Assembly (NCBI GenBank): GCA_026417175.1 | Contig: JAOADT010000002.1 | Span: 22,052-86,051 of the forward strand | Source: Deltaproteobacteria bacterium | GTDB lineage: Bacteria > Desulfobacterota > Syntrophorhabdia > Syntrophorhabdales > JANXAF01 | Direction of reading: 5' to 3' | Length of the DNA stretch: 64,000 nt | Shown here: one piece after another, positions 28,147 through 37,189 of the stretch | How positions within the stretch are numbered: the stretch's first letter is position 1 | Layout of the letters: each line of letters starts with the position of its first letter | Translations under genes and position numbers: made by a program | The notes under the pieces: model-generated | What the model saw: the letters and a program-made list of their open reading frames with translations, nothing else | Databases searched by the model: none | What the model was told of the DNA's origin: nothing

Positions 28147-28932
28147 TCAGTGAAAGGAATGTGCGTCGTCAGGAAATATTCCGTTTTTTACATCGGATAC
28201 GTACTCAATAGCGGCTTTCTTTACAACATCTCTTAGTTTCACGTACTGCCTCACAAATTTTGGTCTAAAATCTCCAAGCAATCCTAAAAGATCATGAATA
28301 ACAAGAACTTGACCGTCACAGTCCGGTCCGGCTCCGATACCTATTGTGGGGATTGAAATCTCCTCCGTTATTCTTTTTGCTATCTGCCTTGGAACACATT
28401 CAAGTACTACAGAAAAAGCTCCGGCTTCTTCGAGTGCCTTTGCATCTCTGATAAGTCTTTCGGCTTCTTTTTGTACTTTGTACCCGCCAAACACATGATA
28501 AGATTGTGGAGTAAGGCCTATGTGTCCCATTACAGGAATATCTATATCTACCAATGCTTTGATAACATCTTTCATCTTTTCTCCGCCTTCTATTTTTACC
28601 GCCTCTGCTCCAGTCTCCTTAAGCATCCTTCCTGCATTCCTTTTTGCCTTTTCTATGCTTTCTTGGTAAGCCATAAAAGGCATATCTATAACTACAAGCG
28701 CCCTTTTAACTGCCTTTACTACAGCTTTGGCGTGATGAATCATCTCAGAGATAGTAACAGGAATAGTGGTGGAATAGCCTAACATTACGGTTCCAACAGA
28801 GTCACCCACTAATATAACATCTACCCCTGCCTCATCAATAATTTGAGCAAAACAATAGTCATAAGCTGTAAGCATCGTGATTTTTTCTTTACCCTTTTTT
28901 TCTTTTAGGACTGGCACTGTCACTTTGTCCAT
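28147..28932 (-). CDS. panB: Ketopantoate hydroxymethyltransferase
   Basis: A 261-residue TIM-barrel enzyme adding a hydroxymethyl group from methylene-tetrahydrofolate to 2-oxoisovalerate, the first committed step of pantothenate synthesis. Conserved parts are MLTAYDYCFAQIIDEAGVD, VGDSVGTVMLGY, GAEAVKIEGG, PVMGHIGLTPQS and TIGIGAGPDCDGQVLV. AGGAGG sits 4 bases before the ATG. Directly upstream, between pdxA and panB, is a strong intrinsic terminator with a competing sequence, so transcription reaching panB is probably regulated. It leads panB-panC-panD. Confidence 0.95.
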   Translation of the reverse strand: MDKVTVPVLKEKKGKEKITMLTAYDYCFAQIIDEAGVDVILVGDSVGTVMLGYSTTIPVTISEMIHHAKAVVKAVKRALVVIDMPFMAYQESIEKAKRNAGRMLKETGAEAVKIEGGEKMKDVIKALVDIDIPVMGHIGLTPQSYHVFGGYKVQKEAERLIRDAKALEEAGAFSVVLECVPRQIAKRITEEISIPTIGIGAGPDCDGQVLVIHDLLGLLGDFRPKFVRQYVKLRDVVKKAAIEYVSDVKNGIFPDDAHSFH

Positions 28933-28942
28933 CTATCCTCCT

Positions 28943-29032
28943 AATAAAAAAACCTTCTGGACGTCTCCAGAAGGTTTTTTGATTTTACCACACCTTCCGT
29001 CTCAGTCCAGAAAACTGGATCCAAGCGGTTTT
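28943..29032 (-). promoter_or_regulatory. panB leader: terminator with competing upstream arm (attenuator)
   Basis: On the minus strand, CCTTCTGGA-GACG-TCCAGAAGG (28974-28953), flanked by A6 and T7, is a strong terminator ending 10 bases before the panB ribosome site. Upstream, TCCAG-TTTT-CTGGA (29019-29006) forms a small hairpin, and its 3' part TTCTGGAC (29012-29005) is complementary to GTCCAGAA (28962-28955) in the terminator's 3' arm. No room remains for a promoter between terminator and gene, so readthrough must be controlled. A pan RNA motif upstream of panB is known in some delta-proteobacteria; whether this is one needs a covariance search. Confidence 0.6.
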
Positions 29033-29039
29033 TTTTATT

Positions 29040-30020
29040 TTAATCCTCAGCGGAAGACTTTGTCAAAAGGTTTTTTGTAAGGGTCTCGGCCAGCCGGTAT
29101 GCCTCTATAAAGCTCGTTGGATCGGCAACCCCTTTTCCTGATATGTTGAAAGCTGTTCCGTGTCCGGGCGATGTTCTTACAAATGGGAGACCTAGTGTTA
29201 TATTTACAGTCTTTCTGAAATCTAATGTTTTGACTGGAATGATCCCCTGGTCATGGTACATGGCTATGTATGCGTCATACCTTCTGTCCCAGAAAACTGA
29301 ATCCGGAGAATAAGGACCACTAACTTCTATTCCAACTTCTCTCGCATTTTGGATAGCCTTTTTTATAAAACTTTCTTCTGTTCCTAAAAGTCCTTCTTCT
29401 CCCGCATGGGGATTTAACCCACAAACTGATAAAGAGGGAGACTTAATTCCAAAAAGTTCTTTAAGAGATCTGTAAGTTATAAAGATGGTTTTAAATACTC
29501 TTTCTGTCGATATTAAGCTCGGTACATCCCTAAGAGGTACGTGAGTTGTAACCAGAGACACTTTAATTTTCCTGTTAGCAAGCATCATCACATAGTCTCT
29601 TACACCGCTTAATCGTGCTAATAATTCTGTGTGTCCAGCATACTTGATTCCAGCAAGTTCAAACGATTTCTTATTTATGGGACACGTAACTATTCCGTGG
29701 ACTTCCCCGCTTAAAACTAGCTTTAATCCTTCCAAAAGATACTGGTAGGCTGCATGCCCATATTCCTTTGAAATAACTCCGTATCTAACATCTTTAATGA
29801 CTCCCAAATCGATGAACTCCACATTGCCCATTTTTCCTTTCATGTAAGGGACAAAATTTGTAGAGGTACCCATTGACAAAAGCTCTATCGTCTTTTCTAT
29901 AACATTTATGTCTCCTACTACAACTGGGATACTTTTTTTTGTTATTTCCGGTAGGGATTTCACTATAATTTCGCTTCCTACCCCTGAAGGATCCCCCATA
30001 GAGACTACTATACGGTTCAA
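29040..30020 (-). CDS. pdxA: 4-hydroxythreonine-4-phosphate dehydrogenase
   Basis: A 326-residue NAD-dependent, metal-binding dehydrogenase of the DXP-dependent vitamin B6 pathway. Motifs are VSMGDPSGVGSEIIVKSL at the N-terminus, YAGHTELLARLSG, VTTHVPLRDVP, GLNPHAGEEGLLG and MYHDQGIIPVK (metal His and substrate loop), and FVRTSPGHGTAFNISG near the C-terminus. It overlaps the upstream chaperone gene by 4 bp (ATGA), so it is the last gene of a slt-mfd-ppiC-surA-like-pdxA run. Linkage of surA-type genes with pdxA is common in Gram-negative bacteria. Confidence 0.95.
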   Translation of the reverse strand: MNRIVVSMGDPSGVGSEIIVKSLPEITKKSIPVVVGDINVIEKTIELLSMGTSTNFVPYMKGKMGNVEFIDLGVIKDVRYGVISKEYGHAAYQYLLEGLKLVLSGEVHGIVTCPINKKSFELAGIKYAGHTELLARLSGVRDYVMMLANRKIKVSLVTTHVPLRDVPSLISTERVFKTIFITYRSLKELFGIKSPSLSVCGLNPHAGEEGLLGTEESFIKKAIQNAREVGIEVSGPYSPDSVFWDRRYDAYIAMYHDQGIIPVKTLDFRKTVNITLGLPFVRTSPGHGTAFNISGKGVADPTSFIEAYRLAETLTKNLLTKSSAED

Positions 30021-30946
30021 AGTTTTACCTCTATGTATGAATCTTTTTTGAGTTTCTCTATATATTCCTTGTATCTCTTTTCTGATTCCTCGATAATTAA
30101 CTTTTTCTGTATCTCTTCTCTCACACTTTCAAAAGGTACCTTTTCTCCTTTTTTTCGATCTATTAACTTAAGAATGTGAAATCCGTAGCGAGATTGGACA
30201 ACGCCAGTATACTCTCCTTTTTTTAAATCCTTAAGTGCATCCCTAAGTTCAGGGATTAATTCACTTTTTTTTATAAATCCTATGTCTCCCCCGTATTTTC
30301 CCGATGGATCATCCGAATATATCTTTGCAAGTTCTTCAAAAGGCATACCTCTTCCTATAGATTGGTGGACTTGTGTTGCTATTTCCTTTGCGTCATTACG
30401 CATCCCAGAAATGAATATCTGATAAACATGAATCTCTTCTTCTGTAAACTCTTCTACATGGGTGTCGTAATATTCTTTTAACACCTTCTCGTTAAGATTC
30501 ATCTCTGGGGTTATCACTCTAGCGAGAACCTTATTTCTAAGTAACGTGGTTTTTATGCCATTTAGGAACTCTTCATAGGATATATTTTCTTTCTTTAATT
30601 GTTCCTTTAACTCTTCATCAGTTATAAGATTCTGCTTTTTTATGCTTTCCACGACATGCTCTAATTCTTTTTCTGAGACATCTATTTTTAGCTTTTTTGC
30701 CTGTTGCTTGATGAGTGTATTCTCAATAAATATATCCAGCTTTTCCCTCAGTTGTAGCCCAAAAAGATAATCTTGGACAGATTTAAAAGTGTTTTTCTTA
30801 TCCACATGTACGAACTTTTCTACCTCTTTAAGCGTTATGATATCATCATTTACTACAGCAACTATCCTGTCCACAATTTCACAACGACATTCCTGTGTGA
30901 GCAAAAGTAACAGGACCAAAATAAGAAGGATGGAAAATCTATTCAT
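30017..30946 (-). CDS. SurA-like periplasmic peptidyl-prolyl isomerase/chaperone
   Basis: A 309-residue exported protein. A signal peptide (MNRFSILLILVLLLLL, ending near CRCE) is followed by a SurA N-terminal-type helical domain (about 25-165: IVDRIVAVVNDDIITLKEVE) and one parvulin (PpiC) domain (about 170-270: IHVYQIFISG, SDDPSGKYGGDIGFIKKSEL, GVVQSRYGFHILKLIDR). It would help outer-membrane proteins such as the BtuB receptor fold in the periplasm. It has one parvulin domain against two in E. coli SurA. It overlaps both neighbours by 4 bp. Confidence 0.88.
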   Translation of the reverse strand: MNRFSILLILVLLLLLTQECRCEIVDRIVAVVNDDIITLKEVEKFVHVDKKNTFKSVQDYLFGLQLREKLDIFIENTLIKQQAKKLKIDVSEKELEHVVESIKKQNLITDEELKEQLKKENISYEEFLNGIKTTLLRNKVLARVITPEMNLNEKVLKEYYDTHVEEFTEEEIHVYQIFISGMRNDAKEIATQVHQSIGRGMPFEELAKIYSDDPSGKYGGDIGFIKKSELIPELRDALKDLKKGEYTGVVQSRYGFHILKLIDRKKGEKVPFESVREEIQKKLIIEESEKRYKEYIEKLKKDSYIEVKL

Positions 30947-31824
30947 GGTTTTGACTTTTTATCGTCTTTGGAAATATCTTTCCCTGTTTCCTTGTCCTCC
31001 TTAAAAAATTCTTCGTTTATTGTGATTTTTGCCTTCTTTTTTAACTCGCTCAAATAATTCTCTAAAAGCTGTCCTTGTCGCTCTTGAATGAGTTTTTGTC
31101 GGATTATCTCTTTTACTTCCTCAAATGAGGCATAAGAAGCGGGCTTCACACCTTCTAGTCTAATTATGTGATAACCAAACCGACTTTTGACAATTCCGCT
31201 TACCTGTCCAACCCTTTTTAACTTAAAAGCTTCCTCCTCGTACTCAGGAACTAGGGCTCCTTTAGGATGAAAGCCTATTTCTCCCCCTGTATTTTTAGCT
31301 GACGGATCTATGGAATATTTCTTGGCAAGTTCAATAAAGTCCTCACCTTTGGCTAACTTTTCCTGGACTTGTCTTGCCTCTTCCTCTGTCCTCAAAAGTA
31401 TATGACGTGTATTAATTTCCTGTGGCTTTTTAAACTCATCTTTATGTTGCTCATAGTATTTCTTTATCTCGGTCTCATCTATTTTTACGTCTGTAACTAA
31501 TTTTTTCTTAAGAAGCATTTCTATGAGCAGCTGATCTTTTATATCGGAAAGTCTATCTTTGAACTCTTTTTCTTCTTCGATATTCTCTTTTTTTGCTTCC
31601 TTAAGAAGAAGTTTTTTCATAATCAGTCTCTCTAGATAGTTCTTTTTGCCCACCTGGGTAGCAACTAACATTTTTAGTTCCATAGGTATTTTGTCTAGCT
31701 CTTTGTTGAATTCCTGAACCGTAATCTTTTCTCCGTCTATTTCCGCCACAATCTTTGAATCTTTTTTCTTTCCACACCCGAATATGATCAAGATTACCAA
31801 AAGCGCAAAAAATGTCCTTTTCAT
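30943..31824 (-). CDS. Parvulin-type peptidyl-prolyl isomerase lipoprotein
   Basis: A 293-residue lipoprotein. The lipobox is LIIFGC with Cys17 after a short hydrophobic leader. A SurA-type helical region (about 25-130) precedes a PpiC domain (about 140-240: EINTRHILLRTEEEARQVQE, YSIDPSAKNTGGEIGFHPKG, SGIVKSRFGYHIIRLEG). A lysine-rich acidic-basic tail follows. It is a paralogue of the next gene and may act on the same clients while anchored in a membrane. AAAAGGAGG precedes the ATG. It starts 28 bases after mfd. Confidence 0.86.
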   Translation of the reverse strand: MKRTFFALLVILIIFGCGKKKDSKIVAEIDGEKITVQEFNKELDKIPMELKMLVATQVGKKNYLERLIMKKLLLKEAKKENIEEEKEFKDRLSDIKDQLLIEMLLKKKLVTDVKIDETEIKKYYEQHKDEFKKPQEINTRHILLRTEEEARQVQEKLAKGEDFIELAKKYSIDPSAKNTGGEIGFHPKGALVPEYEEEAFKLKRVGQVSGIVKSRFGYHIIRLEGVKPASYASFEEVKEIIRQKLIQERQGQLLENYLSELKKKAKITINEEFFKEDKETGKDISKDDKKSKP

Positions 31825-31852
31825 CTAGAGGCCTCCTTTTTTTCAATTTATA

Positions 31853-34800
31853 TCACAGAGACAGAACCTTCAACAATACATTTCTAGTTAGGCCCAAAAG
31901 ATCTAAAGGCTTTTTTTCTATTTTCACAAGTACCTTATTTTCTGGTATAAGTTTAACCCCATCTTCAATGGCAAGCCTAATTAGCTTTTCAACATCTATG
32001 GGTGTTTTATCTGTGATGTGAATTAAAAGCCCTTTTTCCGTTTTTTCAACTTTTTTCACATTTACTTTTTCTAAGAACAACCTCAAGCTAACTATCTCAA
32101 GTAGATTTCTTACAGGCTGCGGAATCCTTCCGTATCTATCGACTACCTCTAATTCCATTTCCTTTAACTCTTCTTCAGATCTTATTTTGGCAATTCTCTT
32201 GTACAAGAGAAGTTTCTGAGAAGAATCCCCCACATATGAGTCTGGGATATACGCCTCTACGGGAAGGGAAATTTCCGGGATGAACTCCTGCTCTTCATGG
32301 GGTCTCTTTTCCCTCAACTCCTTTACAGCATTTTCAAGCATTGATAGATACAATTCGAACCCTACGGAATCTATGTTACCTGATTGCTCCTTCCCCAACA
32401 AATTTCCACAGCCCCTAATTTCAAGGTCATAATTTGCTATATAGAATCCAGCTCCAACTTGCGTCATCTCTTCTATAATCTTGAGTCTTAGTATAGCTTC
32501 TCTTGTCAGTACCTCATTCTCAGGTACAAGAAGATATGCGTAAGCTTGTCTAGGGCCCCTCCCTACTCTTCCTCTCAACTGATAAAGCTCGGAAAGTCCC
32601 ATCCTATGGGCATTATTAATGAAAATCGTATTTACATTAGAAATGTCTAAACCTGATTCTATTAGATTGGTGGACAGAAGCACATCATATTTTCGATCTA
32701 TAAAATCCAGCATTACTTTCTCCAGATGGGATTCTTTCATTTTTCCATGTGCAACCCCGATTTTTATGTTTGGTATTAGCCTCTCAATGTGGCCTTTAAC
32801 CTTTTCTATATTGTAGATATAGTTGTGAACGAAAAAAACCTGCCCACCTCGATCAAGTTCCCTTAATATCCCTTTTTTTATAATCTCGTCGTTAAATTTC
32901 ATGACGTATGTCTTAATTGCAAGCCTATCCAAAGGCGGAGTATCGATTATGCTGAGATCCTTTATGCCTGAAAGGGCCATATATAGTGTTCTGGGAATCG
33001 GAGTCGCACTAAGAGTCAGTACATCAACGTTTCTCTTTATAGATTTGAGCTTCTCTTTGTGTCTAACTCCAAACCTCTGCTCTTCATCTATTATCACAAG
33101 GCCTAGATCTTTAAAACCTACATCGTTCTGAAGCATACGATGGGTACCTATTATGATATCGATCTCGCCTCGTTTCAATTTTTCAACTATTTCTTTTTGT
33201 TCTTCCTTTGACCTGAATCTGCTAAGCATTTCAATCGATACTGGATAATCGCCTAGCCTATCTGTGAACGTCTTGAAATGCTGATGGGCAAGGACCGTTG
33301 TCGGCACCAAAATAGCTACCTGTTTGTTGTCCAGAACTGCTTTAAACGCAGCTCTTAAAGCAACCTCTGTTTTGCCAAAACCTGCATCCCCACAGATGAG
33401 TCTGTCCATTGGCTTTGGAGATTTCATATCTGATATAACTTCATTAATAGCTCTCCTTTGTCCCTCTGTTTCTTCATATTCAAATTTGGTTTCCATTTCT
33501 CTAAAAAGTTCATCTTCATCAGAGAATGCAAAGCCTGTAGAACACTGTCTTTCGGCATATATCTGAAGTAACTCGTTCGCTATATCTTCTACCTTCTTTT
33601 TTACTCTTGCCTTGGTTCTTACCCATTTATTCGAACCGAGCTTATCAATCTTTGGTCGTCTATTCTCCGTAGAAATGTACTTTTGTAAAAGATAAAAATC
33701 ATGTGCTGGAACGTAAAGTCTATCCCCACCCTCGTACTCTACTACAAGAAAGTCCTTAGTAGATCCGTCTACATTTATTTCTCTCGTGCCTCTGAATATT
33801 CCTATCCCGTAATCTAAGTGTACAACGAAATCACCAGGTGTAAGTTCTTTAAAAGCATCTAGGAATTCGTCCTTTTCTGGAAGCTTTGTTTTTACCGTCC
33901 TTCTCTTCGGACCAAGTATTTCATCCTCAGTGATAACAATCATATTTTTCGTTCTAAATCCCCGTCTCAAAGGTCCATAAACAATCCCCCACTCCCTTTT
34001 TTCTGGGTTAAATTCAGGCTTTTTTATTATTGGAATGGAAATCCCATACGCAGACATTATCTCTTTTAACCTTTCGGCCTGATACTCTGAATTGCAAGTG
34101 ATGTAAAAGCACGGAACATTCCACCATTCCTCTATTATCTTTTGGGAGAGTATTTTGAAGACCTCATTTTTTTTAAGCTGGAAAAGCCCTCTTAAGTCTT
34201 CATTTGAAATTGCTTCTTCAATGCAGTGGTGATCTGAATCCTCTACACTACCTATGTTAAGTATTCTGACTTTTTCTGTCTTTTCATTCCAAATATTGAG
34301 GAGAAACGTGTCTCCGTTAGTTTTCAATCTTTCATCAAGACTTTTGTAGACAATCAAACTCCCTTCTTCTATGTAATGGAGAATTGTCTCTTTCTTTTTT
34401 TGTGATTGGATTAGACTCAAAACATCTACGTTTTTTACCTGCCTTTTAGACCTCTGCGTTCCTGGATCAAAAAACCTAATAGAAATGATCTCATCGCCCA
34501 TAAACTCTATCCGTAATGGGTCCTCATAATTTGGAGCGTAAATGTCGATTATACTTCCTCTTTTCGAAAACTCTCCCTTTTCTCTTACGATGGGGGTCTG
34601 ACTGTAGCCTGCATCAACTAAATATGCGATCAATTCTTCCTGATAGATAAGTTCCCCTTCCTTGAGCGGCTTCAAAAGAGATATAAGTTCTTCTCTGGAT
34701 ACAATTTCAGTACTTATCTCATCTTCAGGAAAAAGACCTATGAAATGGCTCTCATTTAATAATTTATAAAGAAATCCAAGTCTTACAAGTTCATCTTCCT

Positions 34801-35005
34801 TTTCAAAAATCCTATTTTTCTTTGGAGGATAGACACATACTTCTTTTCCTGAGAAGAATTCAATTTCTTCCTTATTTAGCAGTGCTTCCTCTTCGTCGTC
34901 ATAAAAAAAGAGTATTCGCTCCCCAATTCTTGATATGAGAAAGGAAGTGAAGGACCCCCCTGTACCTCTGATAGAGAGTCTTCGGGCAGAATCAAAATCA
35001 AACAT
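31853..35005 (-). CDS. mfd: Transcription-repair coupling factor
   Basis: A 1050-residue SF2 translocase that removes stalled RNA polymerase and recruits UvrA. The order is UvrB-like modules (about 1-390; a degenerate MFD N-terminus), the RNA-polymerase interaction domain (about 400-475: LTPGDFVVHLDYGIGIF, VEYEGGDRLYVPAHDF), the helicase core with Walker A GDAGFGKTE, DEEQRFGVRHKEKLK, SATPIPRTLYMALSGI and LLSTNLIESGLDI...QLRGRVGR, and the C-terminal TRCF domain. It is about 100 residues shorter than E. coli Mfd, mostly at the N-terminus. It starts 6 bases after the transglycosylase gene, with a poor ribosome site. Confidence 0.95.
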   Translation of the reverse strand: MFDFDSARRLSIRGTGGSFTSFLISRIGERILFFYDDEEEALLNKEEIEFFSGKEVCVYPPKKNRIFEKEDELVRLGFLYKLLNESHFIGLFPEDEISTEIVSREELISLLKPLKEGELIYQEELIAYLVDAGYSQTPIVREKGEFSKRGSIIDIYAPNYEDPLRIEFMGDEIISIRFFDPGTQRSKRQVKNVDVLSLIQSQKKKETILHYIEEGSLIVYKSLDERLKTNGDTFLLNIWNEKTEKVRILNIGSVEDSDHHCIEEAISNEDLRGLFQLKKNEVFKILSQKIIEEWWNVPCFYITCNSEYQAERLKEIMSAYGISIPIIKKPEFNPEKREWGIVYGPLRRGFRTKNMIVITEDEILGPKRRTVKTKLPEKDEFLDAFKELTPGDFVVHLDYGIGIFRGTREINVDGSTKDFLVVEYEGGDRLYVPAHDFYLLQKYISTENRRPKIDKLGSNKWVRTKARVKKKVEDIANELLQIYAERQCSTGFAFSDEDELFREMETKFEYEETEGQRRAINEVISDMKSPKPMDRLICGDAGFGKTEVALRAAFKAVLDNKQVAILVPTTVLAHQHFKTFTDRLGDYPVSIEMLSRFRSKEEQKEIVEKLKRGEIDIIIGTHRMLQNDVGFKDLGLVIIDEEQRFGVRHKEKLKSIKRNVDVLTLSATPIPRTLYMALSGIKDLSIIDTPPLDRLAIKTYVMKFNDEIIKKGILRELDRGGQVFFVHNYIYNIEKVKGHIERLIPNIKIGVAHGKMKESHLEKVMLDFIDRKYDVLLSTNLIESGLDISNVNTIFINNAHRMGLSELYQLRGRVGRGPRQAYAYLLVPENEVLTREAILRLKIIEEMTQVGAGFYIANYDLEIRGCGNLLGKEQSGNIDSVGFELYLSMLENAVKELREKRPHEEQEFIPEISLPVEAYIPDSYVGDSSQKLLLYKRIAKIRSEEELKEMELEVVDRYGRIPQPVRNLLEIVSLRLFLEKVNVKKVEKTEKGLLIHITDKTPIDVEKLIRLAIEDGVKLIPENKVLVKIEKKPLDLLGLTRNVLLKVLSL

Positions 35006-35011
35006 AAAACT

Positions 35012-35614
35012 TTAAGGATCTGGAAGAACCTCTATGTACCTTTTATATTCCTTTAAAACTGCATTAGAAAACTTCGTTCTGTAATTTTGGCTTGAATAGT
35101 CACTGAGCCTTGTTTCACCCATATTGTAGGCACTTAAAGCGTAATGGATATCATGATATTCTTCTATAAGATTGGAAAGAATGTGCGTACCTATCATCAC
35201 ATTCTTTTGAGAGTCGTGGAGACTTTTTCTATTATGTAGTTTTATTCCTAGGTCTTTTGCTACTTTGTGTGCAACAGAAGGTTTTACTTGTAGAAGACCC
35301 CTAGCTCCCTTTGGAGAGACTGCATCGATTCTAAAATTACTTTCCACTTTTGCAAGGGCGAGGATTATTCGGTAATCTATTCCGCTCTTTTTAGATACCC
35401 TGTATATTGCAGTTGCAACCTCTTGAAGAGTTTCAGTATCTAAATTCGTCCCTTCCTTTTGAATGAAATCCACAACTTGTGAAACGACACATTTTTCTTT
35501 TATTTCTTCCATCTCGCTTCTTATAAAAATGGCAGACTTCGGTGATATGACCAACAGTGTAAAAATAAAAATCCCACCCCCGAGAAGTATTTTAATTTTT
35601 TTGCTCTCTTTCAT
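35012..35614 (-). CDS. Membrane-anchored lytic transglycosylase (SLT domain)
   Basis: A 200-residue protein with an N-terminal membrane anchor (about residues 10-30: ILLGGGIFIFTLLVISP). The SLT/lysozyme-like domain (about 65-195) shows the catalytic Glu in LALAKVESNFRIDAVS, then SPKGARGLLQVKP and ALSAYNMGETRLSDY, the usual E-S and G-A-x-G-L-x-Q-x and A-Y-N-x-G motifs. It cleaves peptidoglycan glycan strands with formation of 1,6-anhydro ends. It is the first gene of the mfd-pdxA run; a TTGACA-N17-TGTAAA promoter lies just before it. Confidence 0.85.
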   Translation of the reverse strand: MKESKKIKILLGGGIFIFTLLVISPKSAIFIRSEMEEIKEKCVVSQVVDFIQKEGTNLDTETLQEVATAIYRVSKKSGIDYRIILALAKVESNFRIDAVSPKGARGLLQVKPSVAHKVAKDLGIKLHNRKSLHDSQKNVMIGTHILSNLIEEYHDIHYALSAYNMGETRLSDYSSQNYRTKFSNAVLKEYKRYIEVLPDP

Positions 35615-35625
35615 AGAGTCTTTAC

Positions 35626-35654
35626 TTTACAACACGGAATCTTCCCTTGTCAAT
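35626..35654 (-). promoter_or_regulatory. Sigma-70-type promoter of the slt-mfd run
   Basis: On the minus strand TTGACA (35654-35649), 17 bases, TGTAAA (35631-35626). The predicted start of transcription is only about 5 bases before the ATG, so the message may be nearly leaderless, or the true coding start may lie downstream. Confidence 0.4.
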
Positions 35655-36482
35655 CCGAGCTTATTAATTCTCTGAAAACTTAAATACTTCTTGTCAATCA
35701 AGGTTTTCCGTCAATTTAGTTTCGGTAACCAAACCGAAAGAAAATATTTAACAATAAAAAACAGAAAATAGGTAAATGTGAGCGATAAGTACATTAATAA
35801 CACTATAAATAAAGTAAACCTAAAACGTTCTTTTGAAAAACTTTTTATGCGAATTGTTCTTTAAAAAACCAAAAACGTGAAAAAGTAATCTTCAGTTTTG
35901 CTGTTAATTATTGTTAGATCTTGTTATATAATCTTACCGACTCATTACAATCATTTCACTTTATCCTTTTTGTATGTTAACCCAGAAGGCAGTTTTACTC
36001 CTAGGACCATTTCTTTTCGGAAGAGCTAAAAAATATAGGATGATCTTAAATAGTTCACCGAAATCAGTTGAACATCTTTAAAAACTTGGCTGATCATATT
36101 TTTCAAATAAAAAGCATTAATGGATATTATAAAAACCAATTTTAGTATAAAACATTCTCTCATTTTACTCAACGGATAAGGGTACGGAGTCAAGTCAAGT
36201 CTGTGTATTTGAGAAAAGTATCTTAAGCCTTTCAACACAGAACAAGTTGTATTTTCGGGTATAGCAGGGTATGCCATTAACTTGTGTTTAGTAATGAGGT
36301 TAGCAGATTGTCAGGGAACGTAATGTTGGATTTAAATTCAGGGGACACGGTCCTTTCACGCATATATTTTTATTGAAACACTTCAAACTATAGGGTATTG
36401 AAAAAATATGTGTTACTTTGAGTTAAGCATTGTTCATGATAAGATTTGAAAACAAGTCCTTAGAAACTCTTGGCAAAAAAGA
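35655..36482. other. Long gene-poor AT-rich stretch
   Basis: No convincing gene on either strand. A plus-strand stretch from about 36208 reads EKYLKPFNTEQVVFSGIAG without a stop and ends at TAA near 36323, and an 83-codon minus-strand frame (36026-36277) has no ribosome site. These look like decayed coding sequence, but I could not identify a parent family. No terminator, tRNA or repeat array was seen. Confidence 0.4.
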
Positions 36483-36761
36483 ATGACTTACTTTAGGCTG
36501 ACGAATGGAAATATGATAGATCGGTTAGGTTTTACTTGCGAGTTAAGTCAGATCACCACATCCACAAAGGATCTGAAACTCCTAGAGTCCGCAACTATAG
36601 TTCTAACATTTGGGATAACCCATACAACGTTTTCTTTTGGAGGTAGTCTCCCTTATCAAGTTAACTTTTTTGAAAACGCTAAAACCTCATTTTCCGGACC
36701 TAGAAGGCTGCGTAGAAACCTTATAAAGTATCTCTATTTTAACTCAAGGCATCATAGATGA
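36483..36761 (+). CDS. Doubtful 92-residue frame ahead of the Gate-domain genes
   Basis: A 92-codon frame with no recognisable family, rich in Ser/Thr and Phe (FGITHTTFSFGGSLPYQ). Its TGA overlaps the next gene's ATG as ATGA, the arrangement of real operon partners in this window. Against it are a poor ribosome site and its position at the end of a gene-poor, possibly decayed stretch. It may be the C-terminal remnant of an older gene. Confidence 0.25.
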   Translation: MTYFRLTNGNMIDRLGFTCELSQITTSTKDLKLLESATIVLTFGITHTTFSFGGSLPYQVNFFENAKTSFSGPRRLRRNLIKYLYFNSRHHR

Positions 36762-37189
36762 AAGAATTTGTGGACCCCTTAAAGAAGGGTTTACTTAATG
36801 GGCTCTCTGTAACGTACACAATGGTTAAGGTCATAATACCGTGTTACGTTTTGATCGAATTCATAAAGTACTACGATCTGCTTAGACCAGTTGCTACTTT
36901 TTTTAAACCTGTAATGAGACTCCTAGATCTGCCTGGTGAGGCTGCATTGGGACTCCTTGCCGGTTTTTTCATCAATCTTTACGCTGCTATAGCAATCCTT
37001 TCACCGCTAAACCTTTCTCCGAAGGAAATCACGGTATGCGCTCTCAATTTAGGAATATGTCACAGCCTTACAGTTGAAACGCCTGTCACAAGAAAAACAG
37101 GAGTAAATTACGTCCCTTTACTCTTCTTACGACTCTTTTTGGGTCTTTTTGCGGGATGGGCAGTGGGCATACTATGGAAGATTTGGTAA
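36758..37189 (+). CDS. Gate-domain (nucleoside-recognition) membrane protein, first half
   Basis: A 143-residue inner-membrane protein with about four membrane segments. The core PGEAALGLLAGFFINLYAAI and the ICHSLTVETPV-type re-entrant segment are those of the nucleoside-recognition (Gate) domain, also found in SpmA/SpmB and in concentrative nucleoside transporters. Solute unknown. AAGG lies a few bases before the ATG. It overlaps the second half-gene by 34 bp; together the pair should form one transporter-like unit, like SpmA with SpmB. Confidence 0.75.
   Translation: MKEFVDPLKKGLLNGLSVTYTMVKVIIPCYVLIEFIKYYDLLRPVATFFKPVMRLLDLPGEAALGLLAGFFINLYAAIAILSPLNLSPKEITVCALNLGICHSLTVETPVTRKTGVNYVPLLFLRLFLGLFAGWAVGILWKIW

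Noticed and set aside
36026-36277. 83-codon minus-strand frame in the gap before the Gate genes
   Set aside because: No ribosome site, no recognisable domain and no operon partner.
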